DNA of 64,000 bases from Salvelinus alpinus (taxonomy: Eukaryota > Chordata > Actinopteri > Salmoniformes > Salmonidae), in NCBI RefSeq assembly GCF_045679555.1, contig NC_092092.1:18864469-18928468 (forward strand). Reading direction: 5' to 3'. How positions within the stretch are numbered: position 1 is the stretch's first letter; each line of letters begins with the position of its first letter. Of this stretch, positions 43,835-54,931 are shown piece by piece. Below the pieces are notes generated by a model. It was not told the DNA's origin. It worked only from the letters and a program-made list of their open reading frames with translations, and did not search any database. The position numbers were made by a program, and so were the translations under genes.

Positions 43835-45186
43835 ATTGGAGTATCTGTCCATAGGACCACTTTAAGCCGTACACTCCACAGAGCTGGGCTTTACGGGAGA
43901 GTGGCCAGAAAAAAGCCATTGCTTAAAGAAAAAAATAAGCAAACACGTTTGGTGTTCGTCAAAGGGCATGTGGGAGACTCCCCAAACATATGGAAGAAGG
44001 TACTCTGGTTAGATGAGACTAAAATTGAGTTTTTTGGCCATCAAGGAAAATGTTATGTCTGGCGCAAACCCAACACCTCCCTTCACCCAGAGACCACCAT
44101 CCCCACAGTGAAACATGGTGGTGGCAGCATCATGCTGTTGGGATGTTTTTCATAGGCAGGGACTGGGAAACTGGGCAGAATTGAAGGAATGATGGATGGC
44201 GTTAAAAACAGGAATATTCTTGAGGGAAACCTGTTTCAGTCTTCCAGAGATATGAGACTAGGACGGAGGTTCACCTTCCAGCAGGACAATTACCCTAAGC
44301 ATACTGCTAAAGCAACACTCGAGTGGTTTAAAAGCTCTTAAGGCTAGGGGGCAGTGTTCGGAAGTTCGGGTTGACTGACTTGCCCAAAGTAAACTGCCTG
44401 TTACTCAGGCTCAGATGCTAGGATATGCATATAATTGGTAGCATTGGATAGAAAACACTCTAAAGTTTCTTAAACGGTTAAAATAATGTCTGTGAGTATA
44501 ACAGAACTGATATGGCAGGCGAAAACCAGAGGAAAATCCATCCCGGAAAATGTTTTTTTGAGGTCACAGGTCATTTCAATGCAAAAACAAATAGATAGGA
44601 CCCAGATTGCAGTTCCTATGTCTTCCACTAGATGTCAACAGTCTTTAGACAGGGTTTTAGGCTTGTTTCTTGAAAAACGAACAAGTAGTTTATCCAAGGT
44701 TTCCCTCATTAGAAAGGTAGTCTTGTTGCGCGCGTGAATGAGGTTCGTGCGCTTTGTTATTTAATTTCCCTATTGAACACACTATTCTCCGTCTTAAATG
44801 TTATAGATTATTTAGAAATTAGCGTACCTGAGGATTAATTAGAAACATCCTTTGACTTGCTTGGATGAACTTTACCGGTAACTTTTTGGATTTGTTTGTA
44901 TGCATGTTGAACGAGTGGATTACTGAAATCAATGGCGCCAAATAAACTGACTTTTTTGGGTTTAAAGAGGGACTTTATCGAACAGTTTGTCTTGGAATGG
45001 CCTAGACAAATCCCAGACCTCTATCCAATTGAAAATCTGTGGTATGACTTAAAGATTGCTGCAACTTGAAGGAGCTGGAGCAGTTTTGCCTTGAAGAATG
45101 GGCAAAGATCCAGGTGGCTAGATGTGCAATATTATAGAGACATACCCCAAGAGACTTGCAGCTGTAATTGCTGCTAAAGGTGGCTC
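43835..45186 (+). pseudogene. Tc1 transposase remnant
   Basis: The frame 43,901-44,155 has [32 protein letters not shown] (first Asp) and [15 protein letters not shown] then a stop. Downstream, QQDNYPKHTA-like sequence is near 44,280 and the catalytic Glu region near 45,020 (LYPIENLWYDLK), the two separated by the TTAA insertion. The N-terminal DNA-binding domain is absent. Confidence 0.8.
44338..44985 (+). mobile_element. TTAA-type element, 3'-truncated
   Basis: It starts TTAAGGCTAGGGGGCAGTGT and shares TAGGATATGCATATAATTGG and AGAAAACACTCTAAAGTTTC with the inverted end of the 14,787-16,216 element. It ends at GACTTTATCGAACA without a second TTAA, so one end is lost. Confidence 0.65.
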
Positions 45187-45426
45187 TACAAAGTATTGAC
45201 TTTGGGGGGGTGAATAGTTATGCACGCTCAAGTTTTCAGTTTTTTTGTCTTATATCTTGTTTGTTTCACAATAAAAAAATATTTTGTATCTTAAAAGTGA
45301 TAGGCATATTGTGTATATCAAATGATGCAACCCCCCCCCCAAAAAAATCTATTTTAATTCCAGGTTGTAAGGCAACAAAATAGGAAAAATGCCAAGGAGG
45401 TGAATACTTTCACAAGCCACTGTATT

Positions 45427-45985
45427 CAATTAACACCTCATTTGGCCGCCTGTCCTTTCAGTTCTCTGCTGCCTGTGACTGGAACGAATTGCAAAAATCG
45501 CTGAAGTTGGAGACTTTTATTTCCCTCACCAACTTTAAACATCTGCTATCTGAGCAGCTAACCGATCGCTGCAGCTGTACATAGTCCATCTGTAAATAGC
45601 CCACCCAATTTACCTACCTCATCCCCATACTGTTTTTATTTATTTACTTTTCTGCTCTTTGCACACCAGTATCTCTACTTGCACATAATCATCTGATGAT
45701 TTATCACTCCAGTGTTAATCTGCTAAATTGTAATTATTCGCTCCTATGGCCTATTTATTGCCTACCTCATTCTTTTTGCACACAATGTATATAGACTCAT
45801 TTTGTTTTTTTTCCTACTGTGTTATTGACTTGTTTATTGTTTACTCCATGTGTAACTCTGTGTTGTTGTCTGTTCACACTGCTATGCTTTATCTTGGCCA
45901 GGGCGCAGTTGTAAATGAGAACTTGTTCTCAACTAGCCTACCTGGTTAAATAAAGGTGAAATAAAATAAAAATAAAAATAAAAAT
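45427..45985 (+). mobile_element. 5'-truncated L2-like LINE 3' end
   Basis: The last codons read CDWNELQKSLKLETF and LTNFKHLLSEQL, typical of the L2/CR1 C-terminus. A 3' UTR follows, ending TACCTGGTTAAATAAAGGTG and an AAATA-rich tail. The tail resembles that of the HpaI SINE, consistent with tail sharing between LINE and SINE. Confidence 0.7.
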
Positions 45986-46085
45986 AACTGTATGATACAT
46001 CACTTTTGTTGGATGCTACAAAAAGATGGATCGCTCCTTCATGCAGTGAGTCACGCGACCGCGGCTTGCTTTATAAAGCAGGCAG

Positions 46086-46459
46086 TGTCACGTCCTGACC
46101 ATAGAGAGTCCTTATTTTCTATGGTGGAGTAGGTCAGGGCGTGACTGGGGGGTTAGTCTAGTTTATATATTCTATGTAGGGTTCTAGTTTTGTTTTCTAT
46201 GTTGGTGTTTGGTATGATTCCCAATTAGAGGCAGCTGGCTATCGTTGTCTCTAATTGGGGATCATATTTAAGTAGCATTTTTCCACCTGTGTTTTGTGAG
46301 ATATTGTTTATGTGTAGTTGTATGTCAGCACTCCATTGTCGTCACGTTTCATTATTCTTTATTGTTTTGTTATGTGGTTCACTTACTTTAAATAAATAAA
46401 GATGTGGAACCCAGATCACGCTGCACGTTGTTCCGAGTATGCTTCCAACGATCGTGACA
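46086..46459 (+). repeat. Solo LTR with perfect 5-bp TSD
   Basis: TGTCACGTCCTGACC to CAACGATCGTGACA, 374 bp, flanked by GGCAG on both sides (46,081-46,085 and 46,460-46,464). An AATAAATAAAG polyadenylation-like signal lies near 46,392. Hairpin arms 46,214-46,232 and 46,245-46,263 are followed by CATATTTAA (46,263-46,271). There is no internal region: recombination between two LTRs is the usual cause. Confidence 0.9.
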
Positions 46460-46464
46460 GGCAG

Positions 46465-47245
46465 ACAGGCATTGAGGCTTTCAGTTACTGTTCGATTAAA
46501 TGTTATAATGGGCAAAACGAGTGACCTAAGTGACTTTGAGCGTGGAATGATCGTCGGTGCCAGGTGCACCAGATACAGTATCTCACACACAGCCTGGGCT
46601 TTTCACGCACGACAGTGTCTAGGGTTTACAGAGAATGGTGCAACAAACAAAACACATCCAGTCAGCGGCAGTCCTGGGGGCAAAAACAGCTTGTTGATGA
46701 GAGAGGTCGAAGGAGACTGGAAAAAATCATGCAAGCTAACATGCAGGCCACAAACACACAAATAACGGTGCGGTACAACAGTAGTGTGCCGAACGGTATC
46801 TCGGAACGCACAACTCGTCGATCCTTTTCAAAGAGGGCTATTGCAGCAGACCACCATACCGGGTTCCACTCCTATCAGCTAAAAACAAGAAGAAGCGGCT
46901 CCAGTGGGCACGCAATCACCAACACTGGACAATTGAGGAGAGGAAAAACATTGCCTCGTATATGACCGCGAGTTCAGTGTACTTGAGTTGCCAGCGCAGT
47001 CCCCAGACTTCAACCAAAAAGAGCATCTTTGAGATGAGATGGAACTGGCTGTTCGCAGCATGAATGTACCGCCTTTCCAATCTGCAGCTACTGCGTGAAG
47101 TCATGATGTCAGCATGGACAAATATCGCTGTGGAACGTTTCTGACACGTTGTAGAATGCCCCAAAGAAGTCAGGCTGTTCTGGAGGCAAAGAGGGTTCCG
47201 CCCCGGTCCTAAGTGGGTGTACCTAATACACTGGCCAATGACTGT
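46465..47245 (+). pseudogene. Tc1/mariner transposase remnant, 5'-truncated
   Basis: Broken frames: SDLSDFERGMIVGARC (46,510), then TVSRVYREW and LVDERGRRRLEKIMQANMQA (46,564 onward), and catalytic-region DNA near 47,000 (SPQTSTKKSIF in a shifted frame where a SPDFNPIE-like motif is expected). The right end GTGGGTGTACCTAATACACT resembles a terminal repeat. Multiple frameshifts; non-functional. Confidence 0.7.
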
Positions 47246-47884
47246 CCTTTAAAGCAACATGTTAAAACACGTTAGCAAAATTGAAATTATTAAAGTTGAG
47301 TGTCTGATTTCAAGTCCAAATTGTGAATGTACCTTAAGAGTCGCAGCCTTTCCAATCATTAATCCTGGGCTCCTCTGTGAGGCTGCAGAAGCAGATAGAT
47401 AGTGTGTCAGTCTGTCTGGTGTCCCTGTGGATCTGAAAGTGTCATTCTGTCTGTCTGGAAGCTGATTCCTGCTGTTCCCTCCACTTAAACACTACCACTA
47501 CTCTCTCTCTCTCTTTCTCTGTCTCTCTCTCCCCCTCTCTCTCTCTCTTGTCTCTCGTCACACTCTCTTTCATTCTCCCTCTCTCTCAGGGAGATATATA
47601 TCCATCCCACAGACTACAGGATATTGGATTGAAAAGATTAGAGGGATTTTCCCTGAGGATTTTTTTGCCTTGTTTTATTAAATACAACTGCACTTGACTG
47701 TCAGAAAGAGAAAGTGAGCGAGAGAGAGAGAGAGTTTGTGTGTGTGTGTGTGAAGCTCGTTGACAACGCTTTTTCATGAGAGGGTTGTCTTACCCGTAAC
47801 CACCCTTACAACCATCAATACACAAACCATTAGCTATACACTATGTTGTTTGTGATGGATGCATCTTCTCATGTAAGCGTTATG
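47246..47884. other. No gene; CT/GA simple repeats
   Basis: A CT-rich run lies at about 47,500-47,590 and a GA/GT run at about 47,705-47,752. Nothing else recognised. Confidence 0.5.
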
Positions 47885-50058
47885 TAATCAAATCAAATCA
47901 AATTTTATGGTTAGCAGATGTTAATGTGAGTGTAGCGAAATGCTTGTGCTTCTAGTTCCGACAATGCAGTAATAACCAACAAGTAATCTAACCTAACAAT
48001 TCCACAACTACTACCTTATACACACAAGTGTAAAGGGATAAAGAATATGTACATAAAGATATATGAATGAGTGATGGTACAGAACGGCATAGGCAAGATG
48101 CAGTAGATGGTATAGAGTACAGTATATACATATGAGATGAGTAATGTAGGGTATGTAAACATAAAGTGGCATAGTTTAAAGTGGCTAGTGATACATGTAT
48201 TACATAAAGATGGCAAGATGCAGTAGATGATATAGAGTACAGTATATACATATACATATGAGATGAGTAATGTAGGGTATGTAAACATTATATTAAGTGG
48301 CATTGTTTAGAGTGGCTAGTGGTACATTTTTACATAATTTCCATCAATTCCCATTATTAAAGTGGCTGGAGTTGAGTCAGTATGTTGGCAGCGGCCACTA
48401 AATGTTAGTGGTGGCTGTTTAACAGTCTGATGGCCTTGAGATAGAAGCTGTTTTTCAGTCTCTCGGCCCCTGCTTTGATGCACCTGTACTGACCTCGCCT
48501 TCTGGATGATAGCGGGGTGAACAGGCAGTGGCTTGGGTGGTTGTTGTCCTTGATGATCTTTATGGCCTTCCTGTGACATCGGGTGGTGTAGGTGTCCTGG
48601 AGGGCAGGTAGTTTGCCCCCGGTGATGCGTTGTGCAGACCTCACTACCCTCTGGAGAGCCTTACGGTTGTGGGCGGAGCAGTTGCCGTACCAGGCGGTGA
48701 TACAGCCCGACAGGATGCTCTCGATTGTGCATCTGTAGAAGTGTTTTTGGTGACAAGCCGAATTTCTTCAGCCTCATGAGGTTGAAGAGGCGCTGCTGCG
48801 CATTCTTCACAACGCTGTCTGTGTGGGTGGACCAATTCAGTTTGTCCGTGATGTGTACACCGAGGAACTTAAAACTTTCCACCTTCTCCACTACTGTCCC
48901 GTCGATGTGGATAGGGGGGTGCTCCCTCTGCTGTTTCCTGAAGTCCACAATCATCTCCTTTGTTTTGTTGACGTTGAGTGTGAGGTTATTTTCCTGACAC
49001 CACACTCCGAGGGCCCTCACCTCCTCCCTGTAGGCCGTCTCGTCGTTGTTGGTAATCAAGCCTACCACTGTAGTGTCGTCCGCAAACTTGATGATTGAGT
49101 TGGAGGCGTGCATGGCCACGCAGTCGTGGGTGAACAGGGAGTACAGGAGAGGGCTCAGAACGCACCCTTGTGGGGCCCCGGTGTTGAGGATCAGCGGGGT
49201 GGAGATGTTGTTACCTACCCTCACCACCTGGGGGCGGCCCGTCAGGAAGTCCAGGACCCAGTTGCACAGGGCGGGGTCGAGACCCAGGGTCTCGAGCTTG
49301 ATGACGAGTTTGGAGGGTACTATGGTGTTAAATGCTGAGCTGTAGTCGATGAACAGCATTCTCACATAGGTATTCCTCTTGTCCAGATGTGTTAGGACAG
49401 TGTGCAGTGTGGTTGCGATTGCGTCGTCTGTGGACCTATTGGGTCGGTAAGCAAATTGGAGTGGGTCTAGGGTGTCAGGTAGGGTGGAGGTGATATGGTC
49501 CTTGACTAGTCTCTCAAAGCACTTCATGATGACGGAAGTGAGTGCTACAGGGCGGTAGTCGTTTAGCTCAGTTACCTTAGCTTTCTTGGGAACAGGAACA
49601 ATGGTGGCCCTCTTGAAGCATGTGGGAACAGCAGACTGGGATAAGGATTGATTGAATATGTCCTTAAACACACCAGCCAGCTGGTCTGCGCATGCTCTGA
49701 GGACGCGGCTGGGAATGCCGTCTAGGCCTGCAGCTTTGCGAGGGTTAACACGTTTAAATGTTTTACTCACCTCGGCTGCAGTGAAGGAGAGCCCGCAGGT
49801 TTTGGTAGCGGGCCGTGTCAGTGGCACTGTATTGTCCTCAAAGCAAGCAAAAAAGTTATTTAGCCTGTCTGGGAGCAAGACATCCTGGTCCGCGACGGGG
49901 CTGGTTTTCTTTTTGTAATCCGTGATTGACTGTAGACCCTGCCACATACCTCTTGTGTCTGAGCTGTTGAATTGCGACTCGATTTTGTCTCTGTACTGGG
50001 ACTTAGCTTGTTTGATTGCCTTGCGGAGAGAATAGCTACACTGTTTGTATTCGGTATT
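47885..50058 (-). mobile_element. 5'-truncated LINE copy (minus)
   Basis: Same family as 52,231-55,726, in opposite orientation. It ends 3' in a (ATTTG)n-type tail (minus strand; seen as AATCAAATCAAATC at 47,887) and begins abruptly at the codons EYKQCSYSLRK. It lacks the endonuclease. Its 3' UTR includes two copies of a TACAGTATATACATATGAGA block. Confidence 0.9.
48661..50058 (-). pseudogene. LINE reverse transcriptase, 5'-truncated
   Basis: About 465 residues of reverse transcriptase: NPRKAAGLDGIPSRVLRACA, YRPVALTSVIMKCFERL, MLFIDYSSAFNTI, TGAPQGCVLSPLLYSLF and the catalytic FADDTTVVG. It ends early at the same shifted point as the plus copy (SPKTLLQMHNRE). About seven amino-acid differences from the plus copy were counted. 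The open frame extends a few residues (to 50,100) into non-LINE DNA. Confidence 0.85.
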
Positions 50059-51223
50059 GTAACATGCAGAAATAGCATATGTAAGACAACATGTACACAT
50101 TTCATTCCTTTGTTAAAATTATGAATTGTTGAACCAAATCATAGTTTGCAACATGCACATGTGTCATATTTAAAACATATTGAACTAGCCACCACATGAG
50201 TTTCAGGACCGTGGACAGCACCTCAGCGTAAACTGCATGGATAGCTGTAGCAGCAAATCACCCGTTTAAAGCATGACTTGCTGTGTCAATGTCAAAAAAA
50301 TTATACACCTACGAACAAACTTTCAAATAATTAGTCAGTTTGTAGCCATATGTTTAACAAAATTGACTAATTTCACTCTGTTAGCCGTGTATAATTATAT
50401 CTAGCAATCTGAATCTGATTGGATTGAACTCCACATAATGAGAGACTGAGGAAAGAGATCCTTCACAAAGAGGAGGAGGAAAGCTAGATCCCGGGCTGTG
50501 TGTGTGTGTGTGTGTGTGCGTGCGTGTGTGTGTGTGTGTGTGTGTGTGGTGTCTCTTGGGTTTCAGAAAAATACGTTGCTCTTTGATGCTGCTGGTTGGA
50601 AGCCACTCTATATGACCGAGTGTTGGAGTACTGTATGCAGTGAAAGAGTAAACACAGCATTTTATCGTAGACGCAGCAGGCCCACTATAAAAACAATCAG
50701 TAGTTATAATGATAGAAGAAGGAGGAAGGGTGGGACTCAAACTGAGTCTGTCATTTTTACAGCAAGGATCATTTACACTGTACCCATGATGAAATTCCCT
50801 TTTTCCCGTAGTCATTGGCATCCAACTGATATGTGGTAATTTCTCCTTGCGTATTGCAATAATGACTATACTCCTAGGGCTGTATTTCTGCTAGTGGAAT
50901 TACAAGACTATTAATGAAGAACCTCACATAGTAAGATCATATTGTATGAATTAGGCTGAGTGGTTTAAAAAGAGACAAGCCAGTTGCTCTAATTTCATGA
51001 GCAGCATGCTGCAAATTATTTATAGCTTGTGTTTTATGATATCTTTGAAATATGCTGAAATAGCCAAATGTACGATACTCTATCTTGTATTGTGTCCTTA
51101 ATAGCATTGCAACAAGGCAACATCACATCAGTGTTTAGACTATTATCTGTGGCATGGCAAAAAGCAAGATGTAACTCCACATCTGTAGTACTATCGCAGA
51201 TATTGTCAATCCCTCGGATTAAG
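50059..51223. other. No gene; one GT repeat
   Basis: Unannotated DNA apart from the GT run at 50,497-50,549. It includes the unit 51,224 onward that is duplicated in inverted form further right. Confidence 0.45.
50497..50549. repeat. GT microsatellite
   Basis: GT run with two GC interruptions. Confidence 0.95.
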
Positions 51224-51472
51224 GTTATTAGAACTGTAAGCTAGTCTGCTTATGATTATCCCATTGGATCAGGCAGGCGGTCGGACGACCCACAAGATGT
51301 CAAAGAATAGAGAGTTCTTCTGTGCATCTGTTTCTTCCCACTATTCCCTCTGTCTGGACCATAGCAGATAAAGGAGTAAAGGACGTCTTCGTGGAAAAAG
51401 CCAGACAGGCGGATGGGCTCTCATTGTCCACGTATCAACTGTATTAAAGTAGAACAGTGTAGTGGGGATTTA
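51224..51472. repeat. Inverted duplication, source arm (249 bp)
   Basis: The reverse complement of this segment appears at 51,982-52,230 with no mismatch noticed. The match ends exactly at 51,224 and 51,472; flanking bases differ. It lies outside the hAT element that contains the other arm, so this is taken as the original locus. Confidence 0.93.
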
Positions 51473-51981
51473 AATCCAGATACTGGCAAAGCTAGCAGTA
51501 CACTATACAATATATAATCACAGTGTATTGGGAATGGGGATTGAGAGGCTATACTGCCATAGCTACTTAAGCAGTAGCAAGTTTGTGGCTACATACGTAC
51601 TGGCGGTATTCAGTAGGGAGTACCATGTATGTTTTGGAATTGGAGAAGCTGTCAGCAGGAAATGTATCATGCGGTTGTTGGAACATGTACATGGTACATG
51701 TAGAACTGCTGTTACTATTTCCACTGAGGATTTTCAGTTTCCCATTGCTTTAGTGTATTTTTTAGAGCCTTTCCGTCTCTTGTTGCAGCCAGAGGGATGC
51801 CTTAAAATCAACATTTTGCAATGTAACAAATGTACAACAGAGGAATAGGGTACTGCAGTGGTGGTTCTAGCTTGTAAGGCTCCCTGGGTGAAAAAAATGC
51901 AACAATATGTCTGTGAAACTATATATTCACAGTATTATGAATGAATTGAATGAATTATGAATGAATTATGAATTGAATGAA

Positions 51982-52230
51982 TAAATCCCCACTACACTGT
52001 TCTACTTTAATACAGTTGATACGTGGACAATGAGAGCCCATCCGCCTGTCTGGCTTTTTCCACGAAGACGTCCTTTACTCCTTTATCTGCTATGGTCCAG
52101 ACAGAGGGAATAGTGGGAAGAAACAGATGCACAGAAGAACTCTCTATTCTTTGACATCTTGTGGGTCGTCCGACCGCCTGCCTGATCCAATGGGATAATC
52201 ATAAGCAGACTAGCTTACAGTTCTAATAAC
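51982..52230. repeat. Inverted duplication, copied arm (249 bp)
   Basis: Reverse complement of 51,224-51,472, placed between hAT sequence and the first base of the LINE (CTTCCGGCGCC). Together the arms form a palindrome with a 509-bp spacer. Confidence 0.93.
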
Positions 52231-52249
52231 TTCCGGCGCCGAAAAAGAG

Positions 52250-54931
52250 ATGGCCGCCTCGCTTCGCGTTCCTTGGAAAATATGCAGTATTTTGTTTTTT
52301 TATGTGTTATTTCTTACATCGGTACCCCAGGTAATCTTAGGTTTCATTACATACAGTCGGGAGGAACTACTGAATATACGATTAACGTCAACTCATCATC
52401 GTTCCTACCAGGAATATGACTTTCCCGAAACGGATCCAGTGTTTTGCCTTCCACCCAATACAATGGATCTGATCCCAGCCGGCGACCCTGTGCGACGCCG
52501 TAAAAGGGGCAAACGAGGCGGTCTCGTGGTCAGGCTTCGGAGACGGGCACATCGCGCTCCACTCCCTAGCATACTACTCGCCAATGTCCAGTCTCTTGAC
52601 AATAAGGTTGATGAAATCCGAGCACGGGTAGCATTCCAGAGAGACATCAGGGATTGCAACGTGCTCTGCTTCACGGAAACATGGCTAACTCAAGAGACGT
52701 TAACGGAGTCGGTGCAGCCAGCTGGTTTCTTCATGCATCGCGCCGACAGAAACAAACATCTTTCTGGTAAGAAGAGGGGCGGGGGGGTATGCCTTATGAT
52801 TAACGAGACGTGGTGTGATCATCATAACAACACACAGGAACTCAAGTCATTCTGTTCACCTGATCTAGAACTCCTCACAATCAAATGTCGACCGCATTAT
52901 CTACCAAGGGAATTCTCTTCAATCATAATCACAGCCGTATATATTCCCCCCCAAGCAGACACATCGATGGCCCTGAACGAACTTTATCTGACTCTTTGTA
53001 AACTGGAAACCACACACCCTGAGGCTGCATTCATCGTAGCTGGGGATTTTAACAAGGCTAATCTAAAAACAAAACTCCCTAAATTCTATCAGCATATCGA
53101 TTGTGCTACCAGGGCTGGAAAAACCCTAGATCATTGTTATACTAATTTCCGCAACGCATATAAGGCCCTCCCTCGCCCCCCTTTCGGAAAAGCTGACCAC
53201 GACTCCATTTTGTTGATTCCAGCCTACAAACAGAAACTAAAACAACAAGCTCCCGCGCTCAGGTCTGTTCAACGCTGGTCCGACCAATCTGAATCCACGC
53301 TTCAAGACTGCTTCGATCACGCGGATTGGAATATGTTCCGCATTGCGTCCAACAACAATATTGACGAATATGCTGATTCGGTGAGCGAGTTCATTAGGAA
53401 GTGCATTGACGATGTCGTACCCACAGCAACGATTAAAACATTCCCAAACCAGAAACCGTGGATTGACGGCAGCATTCGCGTGAAACTGAAAGCGCGAACC
53501 ACTGCTTTTAACCAGGGCAAGGTGACCGGAAGCATGACCGAATACAAACAGTGTAGCTATTCTCTCCGCAAGGCAATCAAACAGGCTAAGTCCCAGTACA
53601 GAGACAAAATCGAGTCGCAATTCAACAGCTCAGACACAAGAGGTATGTGGCAGGGTCTACAGTCAATCACGGATTACAAAAAGAAAACCAGCCCCGTCGC
53701 GGACCAGGATGTCTTGCTCCCAGACAGGCTAAACAACTTTTTTGCCCGCTTTGAGGACAATACAGTGCCACTGACACGGCCCCCTACCAAAACCTGCGGG
53801 CTCTCCTTCACTGCAGCCGAGGTGAGTAAAACATTTAAACGTGTTAACCCTCGCAAGGCTGCAGGCCCAGACGGCATTCCCAGCCGCGTCCTCAGAGCAT
53901 GCGCAGACCAGCTGGCTGGTGTGTTTACGGACATATTCAATCAATCCTTATCCCAGTCTGCTGTTCCCACATGCTTCAAGAGGGCCACCATTGTTCCTGT
54001 TCCCAAGAAAGCTAAGGTAACTGAGCTAAACGACTACCGCCCCGTAGCACTCACTTCCGTCATCATGAAGTGCTTTGAGAGACTAGTCAAGGACCATATC
54101 ACCTCCACCCTACCGGACACCCTAGACCCACTCCAATTTGCTTACCGACCCAATAGGTCCACAGACGACGCAATCGCAACCACACTGCACACTGCCCTAA
54201 CCCATCTGGACAAGAGGAATACCCATGTGAGAATGCTGTTCATCGATTACAGCTCAGCATTTAACACCATAGTACCCTCCAAACTCGTCATCAAGCTCGA
54301 GACCCTGGGTCTCGACCCCGCCCTGTGCAACTGGGTCCTGGACTTCCTGACGGGCCGCCCCCAGGTGGTGAGGGTAGGTAACAACATCTCCACCCCGCTG
54401 ATCCTCAACACCGGGGCCCCACAAGGGTGCGTTCTGAGCCCTCTCCTGTACTCCCTGTTCACCCACGACTGCGTGGCCATGCACGCCTCCAACTCAATCA
54501 TCAAGTTTGCGGACGACACTACAGTGGTAGGCTTGATTACCAACAACGACGAGACGGCCTACAGGGAGGAGGTGAGGGCCCTCGGAGTGTGGTGTCAGGA
54601 AAATAACCTCACACTCAACGTCAACAAAACAAAGGAGATGATTGTGGACTTCAGGAAACAGCAGAGGGAGCACCCCCCTATCCACATCGACGGGACAGTA
54701 GTGGAGAAGGTGGAAAGTTTTAAGTTCCTCGGTGTACACATCACGGACAAACTGAATTGGTCCACCCACACAGACAGCGTTGTGAAGAATGCGCAGCAGC
54801 GCCTCTTCAACCTCATGAGGCTGAAGAAATTCGGCTTGTCACCAAAAGCACTTCTACAGATGCACAATCGAGAGCATCCTGTCGGGCTGTATCACCGCCT
54901 GGTACGGCAACTGCTCCGCCCACAACCGTAA
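52250..54931 (+). CDS. LINE endonuclease-reverse transcriptase (893 aa, C-end shifted)
   Basis: This protein nicks target DNA and reverse-transcribes its own RNA there. After a hydrophobic, basic N-terminus, the APE-type endonuclease spans about residues 105-325: LLANVQSLDNKVDEI (Asn), CFTETWL (Glu near 143), AGDFN (Asp near 266) and KADHDSILLI (Asp/His near 315). The reverse transcriptase spans about 500-800: NPRKAAGPDGIPSRVL, VPVPKKAKVTELNDYRPVAL, LFIDYSSAFNTI, TGAPQGCVLSPLLYSL, and the catalytic FADD at 753-756. All catalytic motifs are intact. At about 54,850 the frame leaves the conserved C-terminus, which continues in another frame to 55,187, so the last 40-odd residues here are spurious. 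Confidence 0.85.
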   Translation: MAASLRVPWKICSILFFYVLFLTSVPQVILGFITYSREELLNIRLTSTHHRSYQEYDFPETDPVFCLPPNTMDLIPAGDPVRRRKRGKRGGLVVRLRRRAHRAPLPSILLANVQSLDNKVDEIRARVAFQRDIRDCNVLCFTETWLTQETLTESVQPAGFFMHRADRNKHLSGKKRGGGVCLMINETWCDHHNNTQELKSFCSPDLELLTIKCRPHYLPREFSSIIITAVYIPPQADTSMALNELYLTLCKLETTHPEAAFIVAGDFNKANLKTKLPKFYQHIDCATRAGKTLDHCYTNFRNAYKALPRPPFGKADHDSILLIPAYKQKLKQQAPALRSVQRWSDQSESTLQDCFDHADWNMFRIASNNNIDEYADSVSEFIRKCIDDVVPTATIKTFPNQKPWIDGSIRVKLKARTTAFNQGKVTGSMTEYKQCSYSLRKAIKQAKSQYRDKIESQFNSSDTRGMWQGLQSITDYKKKTSPVADQDVLLPDRLNNFFARFEDNTVPLTRPPTKTCGLSFTAAEVSKTFKRVNPRKAAGPDGIPSRVLRACADQLAGVFTDIFNQSLSQSAVPTCFKRATIVPVPKKAKVTELNDYRPVALTSVIMKCFERLVKDHITSTLPDTLDPLQFAYRPNRSTDDAIATTLHTALTHLDKRNTHVRMLFIDYSSAFNTIVPSKLVIKLETLGLDPALCNWVLDFLTGRPQVVRVGNNISTPLILNTGAPQGCVLSPLLYSLFTHDCVAMHASNSIIKFADDTTVVGLITNNDETAYREEVRALGVWCQENNLTLNVNKTKEMIVDFRKQQREHPPIHIDGTVVEKVESFKFLGVHITDKLNWSTHTDSVVKNAQQRLFNLMRLKKFGLSPKALLQMHNREHPVGLYHRLVRQLLRPQP

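Larger units (their letters stand above)
43187..45422 (+). mobile_element. Tc1-like transposon broken by two insertions
   Basis: The left end GCCTTGCAAAATTATTCACC and right end (complement, TTTCACAAGCCACTGTA, to about 45,422) bound a Tc1 element. The transposase start is replaced by an LTR fragment (43,542-43,834) and its middle by a TTAA element (44,338-44,985). The poly-C run at 45,330-45,340 sits in the right UTR. Confidence 0.88.

Noticed and set aside
48725..49345. Plus-strand frames over the minus-strand LINE, and minus-strand frames at 54,247-54,867
   Set aside because: Shadows of the reverse transcriptase reading frame; the same pairs appear in both copies because the DNA is the same.
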